Assembly: GCF_000969835.1 (NCBI RefSeq) | Contig: NZ_KQ033912.1 | Location: 1,288,538 to 1,352,537, forward strand | Reading direction: 5' to 3' | Source of the DNA: Parabacteroides goldsteinii DSM 19448 = WAL 12034 | GTDB lineage: Bacteria > Bacteroidota > Bacteroidia > Bacteroidales > Tannerellaceae | Length of the DNA: 64,000 bases | Part shown: positions 10,901-18,472 of the stretch, piece after piece | Numbering within the stretch: the first letter of the stretch is position 1 | Layout of the letters: the number at the start of each line of letters is the position of its first letter | Program-made: the position numbers and the translations under genes | The notes under the pieces: model-generated | The model's database searches: none | What the model was told of the DNA's origin: nothing | The model's input: only the letters and a program-made list of their open reading frames with translations

Positions 10901-11401
10901 GATATAAGAGATTTGTAAAACAGCACCTTCAGGAACATCTATCATAAAATGTCCTTCCATATCAGTAATAACGCCATTATTAAAGCCCCTTACTACAATG
11001 TTGGCACCGATAACCGGTCCGCCGGTTTCATCTAAAACAACTCCGGTTACTCTTTTTGCTTCCATCGAAAAAGCATTTGCCGTCTTTTGATTATGACCAC
11101 GAATCAATACAACCTGGTTATTACCTTTTATCTGATAGGAAATAGAGGTATTCTCTAATAAATTATCCAATACATTTTTCAAAGAAGCATTTTTCACCGA
11201 CAAGTCTTTCTTCGTATTCAGGTCAGGCAAGTCATTGCCGAAAAAGAAATTATGTCCACTAGCCTTTTCCAGTTGGGGAATAATCTCACGAATCGTTTGA
11301 TTTTTCACAGAAATACTTATTTGTGCAGAGAGTAACACCCCGTTACATAACAAGGCGATAAGCACAAACAGGACGCGTGATACCATTATTATTTTTTTCA
11401 T
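7916..11401 (-). CDS. SusC/RagA-type TonB-dependent receptor with N-terminal STN signalling domain
   Basis: An outer-membrane importer of about 1161 residues. After a signal peptide comes an STN domain (ISISVKNQTIREIIPQLEKA onward), the part that contacts a FecR anti-sigma. It is followed by a carboxypeptidase-regulatory-like domain (VTGVVLDETGGPVIGANIVV), a TonB box region and plug (LNEVVVTALGITREKKGLGY, LRGDRAL-type loop), and a 22-strand barrel ending LGFQVNVSF. I chose the ATG at 11401: an upstream in-frame start would be TTG and lies close to a probable -7 element. FecR and ECF sigma genes lie directly upstream, giving a complete trans-envelope switch. Confidence 0.93.
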   Translation of the reverse strand: MKKIIMVSRVLFVLIALLCNGVLLSAQISISVKNQTIREIIPQLEKASGHNFFFGNDLPDLNTKKDLSVKNASLKNVLDNLLENTSISYQIKGNNQVVLIRGHNQKTANAFSMEAKRVTGVVLDETGGPVIGANIVVRGFNNGVITDMEGHFMIDVPEGAVLQISYIGYVDKILPIGKDSNYKVVLSENVETLNEVVVTALGITREKKGLGYATQQIKSEALDNPNSNLVSMLSGKVAGLNINSGAVVGGGSRISIRGDRALSSGPSSPLFVIDGIPIGSGAGSQTGSAGINELSSNDIESMNVLKGAAASALYGSRAANGAIIITTKTGKKANGLGVSYSGTFSRETPLILPQLQDQFGQGKDGIYEGGNFGSSSGYYPSGLNDNYDESWGPRFMGQKMVQFDSPTTNGYRAGDTYLPPEIRGEAIPSEWIGHPDNMRDFFDHGSTRINNVALSNSVNRLNFRVSYTNTKQEGLTPNNDINRHVFNLNNSIDLNKWISVDVVANYTKTKRSNVPNLGYGGISPIYFFCWMPLSHNINSLKEYWQRGGLEGTRQFQNMASYNNLYFVMHEMTTQDDMNRFFGKLAVNIKPVEGVTVMLRGGSDNSWGTSTRNESYYKNGGNGYFRQGTTNYQENNFDFLVSYNPDLGKIFGLTANFGGNRMEQFSKAMTGETNSLVVPNIYSFANAKEKPSVTNSTSKKIVNSLFGSVLLDYKRMLFAEFTGRNDWSSTLPESTNSYFYPSVTLSALFSEMFKLPPVISYAKLRGSYASVGNDTDPYSLLNTYSLGGYWNGIPMLQNSPDLLNSGLKPAMSDTWEIGAELNFFKNRLSIDFSYYNTKTKDQIISLQNALTSGYGSRKINSGKTENKGFELMVNATPIQLANSFKWDIGFNFSRSRTNVLYLAEGMEELILTNQNLEDAKVVARVGERMGQLYGTAYQRVEEGPLKGQPILNSSGQYVAESDVYLGNVNPDWTAGVHTGLSFKGFSINVLFDIRQGGYFISRTLNKFVGAGMTIESLEGRGTREPGKEYEGLYYREGAIMVDGEYQQNLQIFDGTFSQGIVGNDARRFIKTKYDHISEAQLTDASFVKLRELRVGYSLPAKWARKIYLQNINVAFVGRDLFLWTKNPHVDPESGGMDNLNLGIDAFSVPASKSLGFQVNVSF

Positions 11402-11533
11402 ATTCTTAGTATTAAAATGATACAAAGTTTTTGTAACTTCACGCCCAAATAATCATAAAGACAGGATATTACATTCTATCCTCTGCAAAGGATTTAGTAA
11501 TTTGTCTTTGGAATATTTGAACAACTTGTTTAT

Positions 11534-11567
11534 AAAATGGGATGGGGTCGCAAACTTATCCCATTTT
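11534..11567 (-). terminator. Terminator-like hairpin between fecR and susC
   Basis: Ten-base perfect stem (AAAATGGGAT / ATCCCATTTT) with a 14-base loop, lying downstream of fecR and before the susC leader. The T-rich flank is stronger on the plus strand, but on the minus strand the stem ends in TTTT. It probably separates regulatory genes from the highly expressed susCD transcript. Confidence 0.5.
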
Positions 11568-11639
11568 TATTTTCACTTCATTCATTGATCAGTTTATCTT
11601 CTTTTTCTATCCATAGGCTAACAAATTAGATGATTTAAC

Positions 11640-12632
11640 TTACTTTTCTTTATCACTATCACTAAAATACAATACATTATTTTTCATGTTGTACGTAACA
11701 GGAGCCGTCAGGCTGATGCATTCAAGCACATTGATCAGGTTGGTATTACTGATCGCCCCGCAGAATGTATATTTCTTTGCCGATTCAGACATAAATACGA
11801 CATCTACCGAATAAAGCCGTTCCAGTGTTTTTCCGATTTCATCCAACGATTCACAATTAAAATACAACTCATTGTTCTTCCAAAGCATATACCGGCTGGC
11901 ATCGCAACTTTTTACTTCCGAGAATAAACCGGAGCAACAGTTAAACTCCAGTTGCTGGTCAGAGGTCAGAAGTTGTTCCTGCTTATCGTTCTTTACACTG
12001 ACTTTCCCCTCTAGCAAAGTTGTAGTTATCTTTCCTTCCTCACTATAAGCTTTCACATTAAATTTGGTACCCAAGGCTTTCACCTCCACTCCGTTTGCCT
12101 GGACAATAAACTTTTTGCGCTGATTCGGTTTCACCTCAAAATAGCCTTCTCCTTCCAAAATGACGGTACGGTTCCACAGATTGTAAGCATTGCTGTATTG
12201 TAACCTGGAACCAGAGTTAAGCCACACAATCGTACCATCAGGCAACTCAACAGTAGACTTCATTCCTTCACCGGCAGAAACGACAAAGTCTGTACTCAAA
12301 AAATACCTACTCCCCCAAAATGCCAGTGCTATCCCTAGAAAAACACAGACGCATGCAACAGCGACATAACGAGATATTCCTTGCAAAAAGAAATGCTTTT
12401 TCCCTGCAACCAGCTTCAGGTTCGCCTCTTCTTCAATCCTCCAGTATATTTTCTGCTGAATATCTTCCGGTAAACGGTTTGTAATATGATTCAGTTTCTC
12501 ATCATACGAAGCATAAATTTCCTCCTTCGCGACTTCGGTCCCGAACCAACTGAAAAGGATTGCTTCTTCTGCTTCCGAAGCCTCACCTTTTAGGAAACGT
12601 TCCAACAACTGTATATAATTTGTCTCTTCCAT
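11640..12632 (-). CDS. FecR family anti-sigma factor
   Basis: A 330-residue single-pass inner-membrane protein. The N-terminal cytoplasmic part (about 1-85) would bind the sigma factor. One transmembrane helix lies near 88-108 (YVAVACVCVFLGIALAFW). The periplasmic FecR domain follows (AGEGMKSTVELPDGTIVWLNSGS) and a C-terminal DUF4974 domain (YFNCESLDEIGKTLERLYSVDVVF). It relays the state of the STN-type SusC receptor to the ECF sigma encoded 73 bases upstream. Confidence 0.93.
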   Translation of the reverse strand: MEETNYIQLLERFLKGEASEAEEAILFSWFGTEVAKEEIYASYDEKLNHITNRLPEDIQQKIYWRIEEEANLKLVAGKKHFFLQGISRYVAVACVCVFLGIALAFWGSRYFLSTDFVVSAGEGMKSTVELPDGTIVWLNSGSRLQYSNAYNLWNRTVILEGEGYFEVKPNQRKKFIVQANGVEVKALGTKFNVKAYSEEGKITTTLLEGKVSVKNDKQEQLLTSDQQLEFNCCSGLFSEVKSCDASRYMLWKNNELYFNCESLDEIGKTLERLYSVDVVFMSESAKKYTFCGAISNTNLINVLECISLTAPVTYNMKNNVLYFSDSDKEK

Positions 12633-12705
12633 AACTGTATTAATAATATCAGTAACTCGTTTTTAGTACTTACAACCAAAAGCATGTTTAACAGTCATTA
12701 ACCTT

Positions 12706-13287
12706 TCAAGAAATAAAGACCAATACAAACAGTAATAAATAATGCTTCAACCTTTCTTTCAAATAAAGTAAAGTCCGGTAAATCTGTGTCTCGACTGTTC
12801 TTTCCGAGACCGATAATTCTTCAGCAATTTTTTTATTAGAATATCCTTTGAACCTACTCAGGACAAATATCTTTTTTCGGGCCGGAGGCAGTTCATTAAT
12901 CATGTTATTAATTTCCTCTTGTATAAATTTCAGATGAATGGCTTCCTCTACGGTCTGTGATTTTTCCCCTCCCGCTCCCTTTACAAATTCCAGGTATCGA
13001 GCATCCCGTACCTGCCGCTCAGACTCACGATAAACCAAATTTTTAGCGATCGTATATAAATAGGCGGAAAACTTCTTCGAAAGATCCAACTCAGTCCTTC
13101 TCTCCCACACTTTCACAAAACAACTTTGAGTTATATCTTCAGCCAACGACTTATCAGATAAGATAGCATAAACAAAATAATAGATAGGAGAACTGTAAAG
13201 AGAATATAATTCCTTGAAAGCGAAAGGATCGCCCTCTTTTAAACGTGAAAGTAATATTTTCTCTCTTTGTTCGCTGATTAACTCCAT
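12706..13287 (-). CDS. RNA polymerase ECF-type sigma factor (FecI-like)
   Basis: A protein of about 193 residues with region 2 (DPFAFKELYSLYSSPIYYFV, LAEDITQSCFVKVWERR) and region 4 (LPPARKKIFVLSRFKGYSNKKIAEELSVSERTVETQIYRTLLYLKERL). The earlier in-frame start is a TTG; the ATG at 13287 (MELISEQ) fits better. A TATTTTTG -7-like box lies at 13319-13326. Together with the adjacent FecR and the STN-SusC it forms a substrate-induced regulatory unit. Confidence 0.92.
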   Translation of the reverse strand: MELISEQREKILLSRLKEGDPFAFKELYSLYSSPIYYFVYAILSDKSLAEDITQSCFVKVWERRTELDLSKKFSAYLYTIAKNLVYRESERQVRDARYLEFVKGAGGEKSQTVEEAIHLKFIQEEINNMINELPPARKKIFVLSRFKGYSNKKIAEELSVSERTVETQIYRTLLYLKERLKHYLLLFVLVFIS

Positions 13288-13354
13288 TATTAGTCCATTC
13301 TTGTGATTCAAGGTTGCACAAAAATAGACTTTTCTAACTAAAATAGAGCTTCTT

Positions 13355-13810
13355 TCAGGATAATTCTTTTTCCAGAATCAGCCGGTGCCGGCACTGGACA
13401 CCGTTTTCCCAGATCGGTTCAGGATAATTACGGACAAAATAATCACGATCCAATACCTTCAGATCGAAGCCTTCCTGCTGGTAAAGCATCAACGGACCCG
13501 GAGCAGAAGTGCCGGTACAGACTTTCAAACGGGTGATATGATTGGTTACCGCCCATTCATCCGAGACAAAACGAAGCAGAAGGCGGGCGATCCCCCTCCG
13601 CTGGAAAGACTCGTCTACTGCCAGGTTCATCACCTCTGCCATTTCCTCCGTTTCCTTCTGCACCACGATCACCCCAACCGGTTTGTCTCCTGAAAAAGCG
13701 GCGAAACAATCCGAAGTCTTCAGATAGCAGTCAACCAGTTCACGGCTGGGATCTGCCAGCAAGAGCAGATCCCAGGGGTAGTCTGTTGTATGTTCGATGC
13801 GTATTTCCAT
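13355..13810 (-). CDS. GNAT family N-acetyltransferase
   Basis: About 151 residues. The acetyl-CoA binding motif A is visible as VMNLAVDESFQRRGIARLLLRFV, followed by a late LMLYQQEGFDL helix-strand typical of GNAT enzymes. The acceptor is unknown. The ATG at 13810 lies one base after the stop of the VOC gene, so the pair is co-transcribed; an alternative TTG nine bases earlier overlaps that gene. Confidence 0.88.
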   Translation of the reverse strand: MEIRIEHTTDYPWDLLLLADPSRELVDCYLKTSDCFAAFSGDKPVGVIVVQKETEEMAEVMNLAVDESFQRRGIARLLLRFVSDEWAVTNHITRLKVCTGTSAPGPLMLYQQEGFDLKVLDRDYFVRNYPEPIWENGVQCRHRLILEKELS

Positions 13811-13811
13811 A

Positions 13812-14192
13812 TCAGGCAACTATTTCTATGATATTGCCATCCGGATCTGCTACAGAACCTTCATAAAAACCGTCTCCGGTAGTACGAGGCTCACCCAGGA
13901 TCGTGTAACCATCCCGGCGGAATTGTTCAATCTTTTGATCCACTCCCTCTTTTGATCCGGCAGAAAAAGCGAAATGGGCCAGACCGATATATACTCCGTC
14001 ATTTTCAACGGTAATATCTGTCCGCTGCATGATCTCCAGAGAAGCAGCACCCTCGAAGGTAACAAAATAAGAGGCGAATCCCTTCTTCGGGTTTACATAC
14101 TTTTCATTACTCTTCCCACCGAAATACTTCACATAAAAATCTCTGGAACGTTCAAGTTCATTGGTCCAGATAGCAATATGAGTCAACTGCAT
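13812..14192 (-). CDS. VOC (glyoxalase/bleomycin-resistance) family protein
   Basis: A 126-residue protein starting MQLTHIAIWTNELERSRDFYVKYFGG, with metal-ligand positions typical of the vicinal-oxygen-chelate fold (His5, then LAHFAF in the middle and IEIV at the end). A longer reading frame extends upstream but would use a TTG and run through the sufD terminator, so I use the ATG at 14192. The family includes lactoylglutathione lyases and resistance proteins; exact function is not determinable. Confidence 0.88.
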   Translation of the reverse strand: MQLTHIAIWTNELERSRDFYVKYFGGKSNEKYVNPKKGFASYFVTFEGAASLEIMQRTDITVENDGVYIGLAHFAFSAGSKEGVDQKIEQFRRDGYTILGEPRTTGDGFYEGSVADPDGNIIEIVA

Positions 14193-14230
14193 AATTAAAT
14201 AAATGATTGGTGAAATGCAAAGATAAACAA

Positions 14231-14266
14231 AAAGCCCGGACAGACATAATCTCCATCCGGGCCTTT
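14231..14266 (-). terminator. Intrinsic terminator after sufD
   Basis: On the minus strand AAAGG-CCCGGA pairs with TCCGGGCTTT across a 15-base loop and is followed by TTTTTGTTT. It sits 19 bases past the sufD stop and ends the suf transcript. Confidence 0.8.
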
Positions 14267-14284
14267 CTAAAATCAGATAATATC

Positions 14285-15637
14285 TTATTTGCAGATACGG
14301 CAATTGGCACAACGTGCCAGTTCTCCACGAAAACGTTTTTCCACTAGTTTATGTAAACGGTCTTTCAAGGCATCCAGACGCACATGGTCGATCACATCCG
14401 ACGTAAATGCCACACTCAGCATCATACGGGCTTCGCTCAATGGAATACCACGGCTACGCATATAGAACAAAGCATTCTCATCCAACTGCCCGGTCGTCAT
14501 ACCGTGCGAACATTTCACATCATCCGCATAAATCTCCAATTGCGGCTTACTGTACATACGGGCTTCACGGGTAGCACAGAGGTTGCGATTTGTCTGAAAA
14601 GCAGCCGTTTTCTGGGCACCTTCCTTTACCAGGATACGGCCGCTGAATGCACCGACTGCATGGTCATCCAGAACATTCTTGAATAACTCATTGCTCGTAC
14701 AATTCGGCACGGCATGCGTAATATGGCTATACGTATCCACCTGTTGCTCACGGTCCATAACGGACATTCCGCAAAGGGTTGTTTCTGCATATTCGCCGTT
14801 CAGTTCAATATAATAGTTGTTACGCGTAAGACCGTTGTTCAAGGTTATACCGTTTACCAGGACATTGCTGGAAGCCTCCTGTTTCACATGGACCGAAGCA
14901 AAGCGGGAAGTGGAAATGCTGCTTTCTTCCAGATCATAGTAATCGAAATAAGCACCTTCGCCGGCAAATATCTCAACGACCTGGGTAGCCAGGAATTTCA
15001 CATCGTCGATGCTATGATCGCAGATGAGCAATTTGGCTTCCGAACGCGGTTCCATAATAACCAGGATACGGCGGTTTGCCATAGCATCCACGTCACTGCG
15101 GAATATATTAATCAGCTGGATAGGACGTTCCACAGCCACACCTTCCGGCACATAAAGCACGAAACCGTCCTGCGCCAGCATCGTATTCAATGCGATGATA
15201 CCGTCATGGTTGCTTTTTGCCGCTTTACCATAATAACGGGCTGCCACTTCCGGATATTGCTCCGCAAAGTTTTTCAAGCCACCGGCGTATACTCCTTCCG
15301 GCAGATGCGCTTTCGGCATCATCTTATCGTAGAACGTGTCGTTCACGACAAAATAGAGGGAAGTACTCAGGTTCGGGACATCGCAACGGAACACGTCATA
15401 CGGATTGACCGGAATAGCCAAGCGATTGATATTCACCCCATAGTCGGGGGCAAAAGCCTGCGCTACATCTGTATATTTATAATCTTCACTCTTTACCGAA
15501 GGAAAACCCAGGCGATCGAAATCGACCAGTGCCTCAGCACGCGGAGCATTCATCACCGCTGCGCTATGACGACACACCAGGTCCTCATATCTGGTAAAAA
15601 GATCGATATATTGTTGTTCGGCTCTCATCTCACTCAT
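14285..15637 (-). CDS. sufD: Fe-S cluster assembly scaffold component SufD
   Basis: A 450-residue SufB/SufD family protein (VDFDRLGFPSVKSEDYKYTD near the N-terminus; SHGMTTGQLDENALFYMRSRGIPLSEARMML in the C-terminal region). SufD joins SufB and the ATPase SufC in the SufBC2D complex, which builds iron-sulfur clusters in the cytoplasm. The start overlaps the sufC stop by eight bases, indicating translational coupling. The C-terminal end carries a small cysteine cluster (CANCRICK). Confidence 0.95.
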   Translation of the reverse strand: MSEMRAEQQYIDLFTRYEDLVCRHSAAVMNAPRAEALVDFDRLGFPSVKSEDYKYTDVAQAFAPDYGVNINRLAIPVNPYDVFRCDVPNLSTSLYFVVNDTFYDKMMPKAHLPEGVYAGGLKNFAEQYPEVAARYYGKAAKSNHDGIIALNTMLAQDGFVLYVPEGVAVERPIQLINIFRSDVDAMANRRILVIMEPRSEAKLLICDHSIDDVKFLATQVVEIFAGEGAYFDYYDLEESSISTSRFASVHVKQEASSNVLVNGITLNNGLTRNNYYIELNGEYAETTLCGMSVMDREQQVDTYSHITHAVPNCTSNELFKNVLDDHAVGAFSGRILVKEGAQKTAAFQTNRNLCATREARMYSKPQLEIYADDVKCSHGMTTGQLDENALFYMRSRGIPLSEARMMLSVAFTSDVIDHVRLDALKDRLHKLVEKRFRGELARCANCRICK

Positions 15638-16385
15638 CTCCCATTTCTTTCTTGATCCAGTCGTAGCCTTTTTCTTCCAGTTCGAGGGCCAGTTCCGGAC
15701 CGGCTGTTTTTACGATACGCCCTTTGTATAATACATGTACCACATCGGGTTTGATATAATCCAGCAAACGCTGGTAGTGAGTAATTACGATCGCTGCATT
15801 TTCAGGCGTACGCAATTGGTTCACACCGTTTGCCACGATACGGAGGGCATCGATATCCAAACCGCTGTCCGTTTCATCCAGGATAGCCAGTTTCGGTTCG
15901 AGCATAGCCATCTGGAAAATCTCGTTGCGTTTCTTTTCACCACCGGAGAAACCCTCGTTCACGCTACGACTCGCCAGTTTGTTATCCAGTTCAACGATAG
16001 CACGTTTCTCACGCATCAGTTTCAGGAAATCGGTTGCGGAAACCGGTTCAAGACCGTTATATTTACGGTGCTCATTCAAGGCGGCACGCATAAAATTCAC
16101 CATGCTTACGCCCGGGATCTCCACCGGATACTGGAAACTCAGGAAAATACCTTCACGGCTGCGGTCTTCGGGTTCCAACTCCAGCAGGTTCTTTCCATTG
16201 AAGATCACCTCGCCCTGAGTTACCTCAAAAGCCGGATTACCTACCAGCACACTGCTAAGTGTACTCTTTCCCGAACCGTTCGGCCCCATGATGGCATGTA
16301 CCTCACCGGCCTTTACAGAAAGGTTGATACCTTTCAATATCTCTTTGCCATTGATATTAGCATGTAAGTTCTTTATATCTAACAT
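15630..16385 (-). CDS. sufC: Fe-S cluster assembly ATPase SufC
   Basis: A 251-residue ABC-type ATPase with Walker A GPNGSGKSTL, signature FSGGEKKRNEIFQ and Walker B LAILDETDSGLD, the last being characteristic of SufC. It drives conformational change in the SufBCD scaffold. It overlaps sufD by eight bases and is separated from sufB by 96 bases containing short repeats. Confidence 0.97.
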   Translation of the reverse strand: MLDIKNLHANINGKEILKGINLSVKAGEVHAIMGPNGSGKSTLSSVLVGNPAFEVTQGEVIFNGKNLLELEPEDRSREGIFLSFQYPVEIPGVSMVNFMRAALNEHRKYNGLEPVSATDFLKLMREKRAIVELDNKLASRSVNEGFSGGEKKRNEIFQMAMLEPKLAILDETDSGLDIDALRIVANGVNQLRTPENAAIVITHYQRLLDYIKPDVVHVLYKGRIVKTAGPELALELEEKGYDWIKKEMGDE

Positions 16386-16414
16386 ATATTATTTCTTTTT
16401 CTTTATATTCATCC

Positions 16415-16485
16415 AATACTCATCGCTGTAGACACTTCTGCCTACACATCGCAGGCACCTCTGCCTAAGGATCACAGGCACCTAG
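16415..16485 (-). repeat. Tandem imperfect palindromic repeats between sufB and sufC
   Basis: Read on the minus strand, three units of about 22 bases follow one another: GGCTAGGTGCCTGTGATCC, TAGGCAGAGGTGCCTGCGAT and TAGGCAGAAGTGTCTACAGCGA. The second and third can each fold into a small hairpin (AGGC/GCCT, GTAG/CTAC). The first unit contains the sufB stop codon. Such units resemble REP-like interspersed elements. Confidence 0.6.
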
Positions 16486-17933
16486 CCAACGCTACCTTCA
16501 AGCGAGATAGTCAGCAGCTTCTGTGCTTCGACGGCAAACTCCATCGGGAGCTTGTTCATTACCTCACGGGCATAGCCGTTTACGATCAGGCCGACGGCCT
16601 CTTCGACAGAGATACCGCGTTGCTGGCAATAGAACAATTGTTCTTCGCTGATTTTGCTTGTTGTAGCTTCGTGCTCCACCACGGCCGTTTCATTCTGTAT
16701 ATCGGCATAAGGGAACGTATGGGCGCCACAGGTAGAACTCAGCAGCAGACTGTCGCACTGGCTATGGTTACGGGCACCTTCCGCACGCGGAGATACTTTC
16801 ACCAGGCCACGGTAACTGTTCTGGCTATGACCGGCCGAAATACCTTTCGACACAATCGTACTTTTCGTATTCTTACCCAGGTGGATCATCTTCGTTCCGG
16901 TATCCGCCTGCTGGTAATTGTTGGTTACAGCAACCGAATAGAACTCACCGACAGAATTATCGCCGGCCAGGATACAACTCGGGTATTTCCAGGTAATGGC
17001 CGAACCGGTTTCCACCTGTGTCCACGAAATCTTGCTGCCTTCGCCTTTGCACAGGCCGCGCTTGGTCACGAAGTTATAGATACCGCCTTTACCTTCTTTA
17101 TCACCCGGATACCAGTTTTGTACGGTCGAGTATTTCACCTCCGCACGTTCTTTGGCTACAATCTCAACGATAGCGGCATGCAACTGGTTCTCGTCGCGCA
17201 TCGGGGCGGTACATCCTTCCAGATAACTTACATATGCCTCATCGTCGGCCACGATCAGTGTACGTTCGAACTGTCCCGTATTGGCCGCATTGATACGGAA
17301 ATAGGTGGACAACTCCATCGGGCAACGTACGCCTTTCGGTATATAAACGAACGAACCGTCAGAAAAGACTGCCGAGTTCAATGCCGCAAAGAAATTATCA
17401 CGATAGCTCACTACACTTCCCAGATACTGTTGTACCAGATCCGGATGATGCAACACCGCTTCACTGAACGAACAGAAGATGATCCCTTTCTCTGCCAGCG
17501 TTTCCTTAAAGGTTGTCTTTACAGAAACACTGTCCATAACGGCATCGACCGCCATACCGGCCAGTTGGGCACGTTCGTGCAAAGGAATACCCAGCTTATC
17601 GAAAGTCTTCAATAACTCCGGGTCTACTTCGTCCAGGCTTTTCGGGCCTTCCTTTTTCTTCGGAGCGGCGTAATAGATTATATCCTGATAATCGATCGGC
17701 GGAATCGTCAGATGAGGCCATGTGGGCATCTCCAGCGTCTGCCAGTGGCGAAAAGCCTTCAGGCGGAATTGAAGCAGCCAGTCAGGCTCATTCTTCTTGG
17801 CCGAGATGATACGGACGGTCTCCTCATCCAGACCGCGATGGATCATCTCCGTATCTATATCAGTAACAAAACCATACTTATAGTCGCTGCTCGTTACCTC
17901 ATTTATTATCTTATTCGAATCTTCCATATACAT
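16482..17933 (-). CDS. sufB: Fe-S cluster assembly scaffold SufB
   Basis: A 483-residue protein with the SufB signatures [41 protein letters not shown] and the C-terminal [20 protein letters not shown]. SufB is the main cluster-assembling subunit and takes sulfur from the SufSE system, whose genes are not in this window. Two ATGs (17933 and 17927) are equally possible. It follows cvpA by 45 bases. Confidence 0.97.
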   Translation of the reverse strand: MYMEDSNKIINEVTSSDYKYGFVTDIDTEMIHRGLDEETVRIISAKKNEPDWLLQFRLKAFRHWQTLEMPTWPHLTIPPIDYQDIIYYAAPKKKEGPKSLDEVDPELLKTFDKLGIPLHERAQLAGMAVDAVMDSVSVKTTFKETLAEKGIIFCSFSEAVLHHPDLVQQYLGSVVSYRDNFFAALNSAVFSDGSFVYIPKGVRCPMELSTYFRINAANTGQFERTLIVADDEAYVSYLEGCTAPMRDENQLHAAIVEIVAKERAEVKYSTVQNWYPGDKEGKGGIYNFVTKRGLCKGEGSKISWTQVETGSAITWKYPSCILAGDNSVGEFYSVAVTNNYQQADTGTKMIHLGKNTKSTIVSKGISAGHSQNSYRGLVKVSPRAEGARNHSQCDSLLLSSTCGAHTFPYADIQNETAVVEHEATTSKISEEQLFYCQQRGISVEEAVGLIVNGYAREVMNKLPMEFAVEAQKLLTISLEGSVG

Positions 17934-17978
17934 TTATATATATTATACATCTTGCCGGATAACAAACCTTCAAGATAT

Positions 17979-18470
17979 TTACTCTTTTCCCCAAAACAAT
18001 TTATCGAAGTAAATGGTTGGAATAATCTCTTTAACCGGGTTATAATAATGGGATTCCACCTTAGCCTGACGCGGGATCAGCACGGATCCCCTATCTATGC
18101 CTTCGAGTGCATTCAGTATAAGACTGACAAATCCTAACATAAAACAAAGCCCGACCACTCCTCCTCCCAGATGGTTCAGCACACTGAGGGGCGTAACTCC
18201 GACAACCCGGCTCATGATTTCACCTGCCAGCATGATCACTCCCACGATCAGCAGGAAACCGGCCACATAACTAAGTATGGTCACCCCTTCAGGCGGAAAC
18301 CAGTTCAGGGCAACGATATATCCCTTCAACCAGGCTGCCGCCTTCGAACAAAAAAAGATGGCAACAACCAGGGCTATAAGCGAAACAACCTGTTTGATGA
18401 CTCCATCAAACAGGCCTTTCACAAATCCAATTCCTGCCAGACATACTAGTATAATGTCTAACCAGTTCAT
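17979..18470 (-). CDS. cvpA: CvpA family inner-membrane protein
   Basis: A 163-residue protein with about four hydrophobic helices, beginning MNWLDIILVCLAGIGFVKGLFDG, the standard CvpA start. The family was first linked to colicin V production in E. coli and is now associated with envelope integrity; mechanism is unsettled. It lies two bases after the infB stop, inside the rimP-to-sufD transcript. Confidence 0.88.
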   Translation of the reverse strand: MNWLDIILVCLAGIGFVKGLFDGVIKQVVSLIALVVAIFFCSKAAAWLKGYIVALNWFPPEGVTILSYVAGFLLIVGVIMLAGEIMSRVVGVTPLSVLNHLGGGVVGLCFMLGFVSLILNALEGIDRGSVLIPRQAKVESHYYNPVKEIIPTIYFDKLFWGKE

Positions 18471-18472
18471 GT

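Noticed and set aside
14714..15655. Plus-strand open frames opposite sufD, sufC and sufB
   Set aside because: The minus-strand proteins are well-conserved Suf components; the opposite frames show no motifs.
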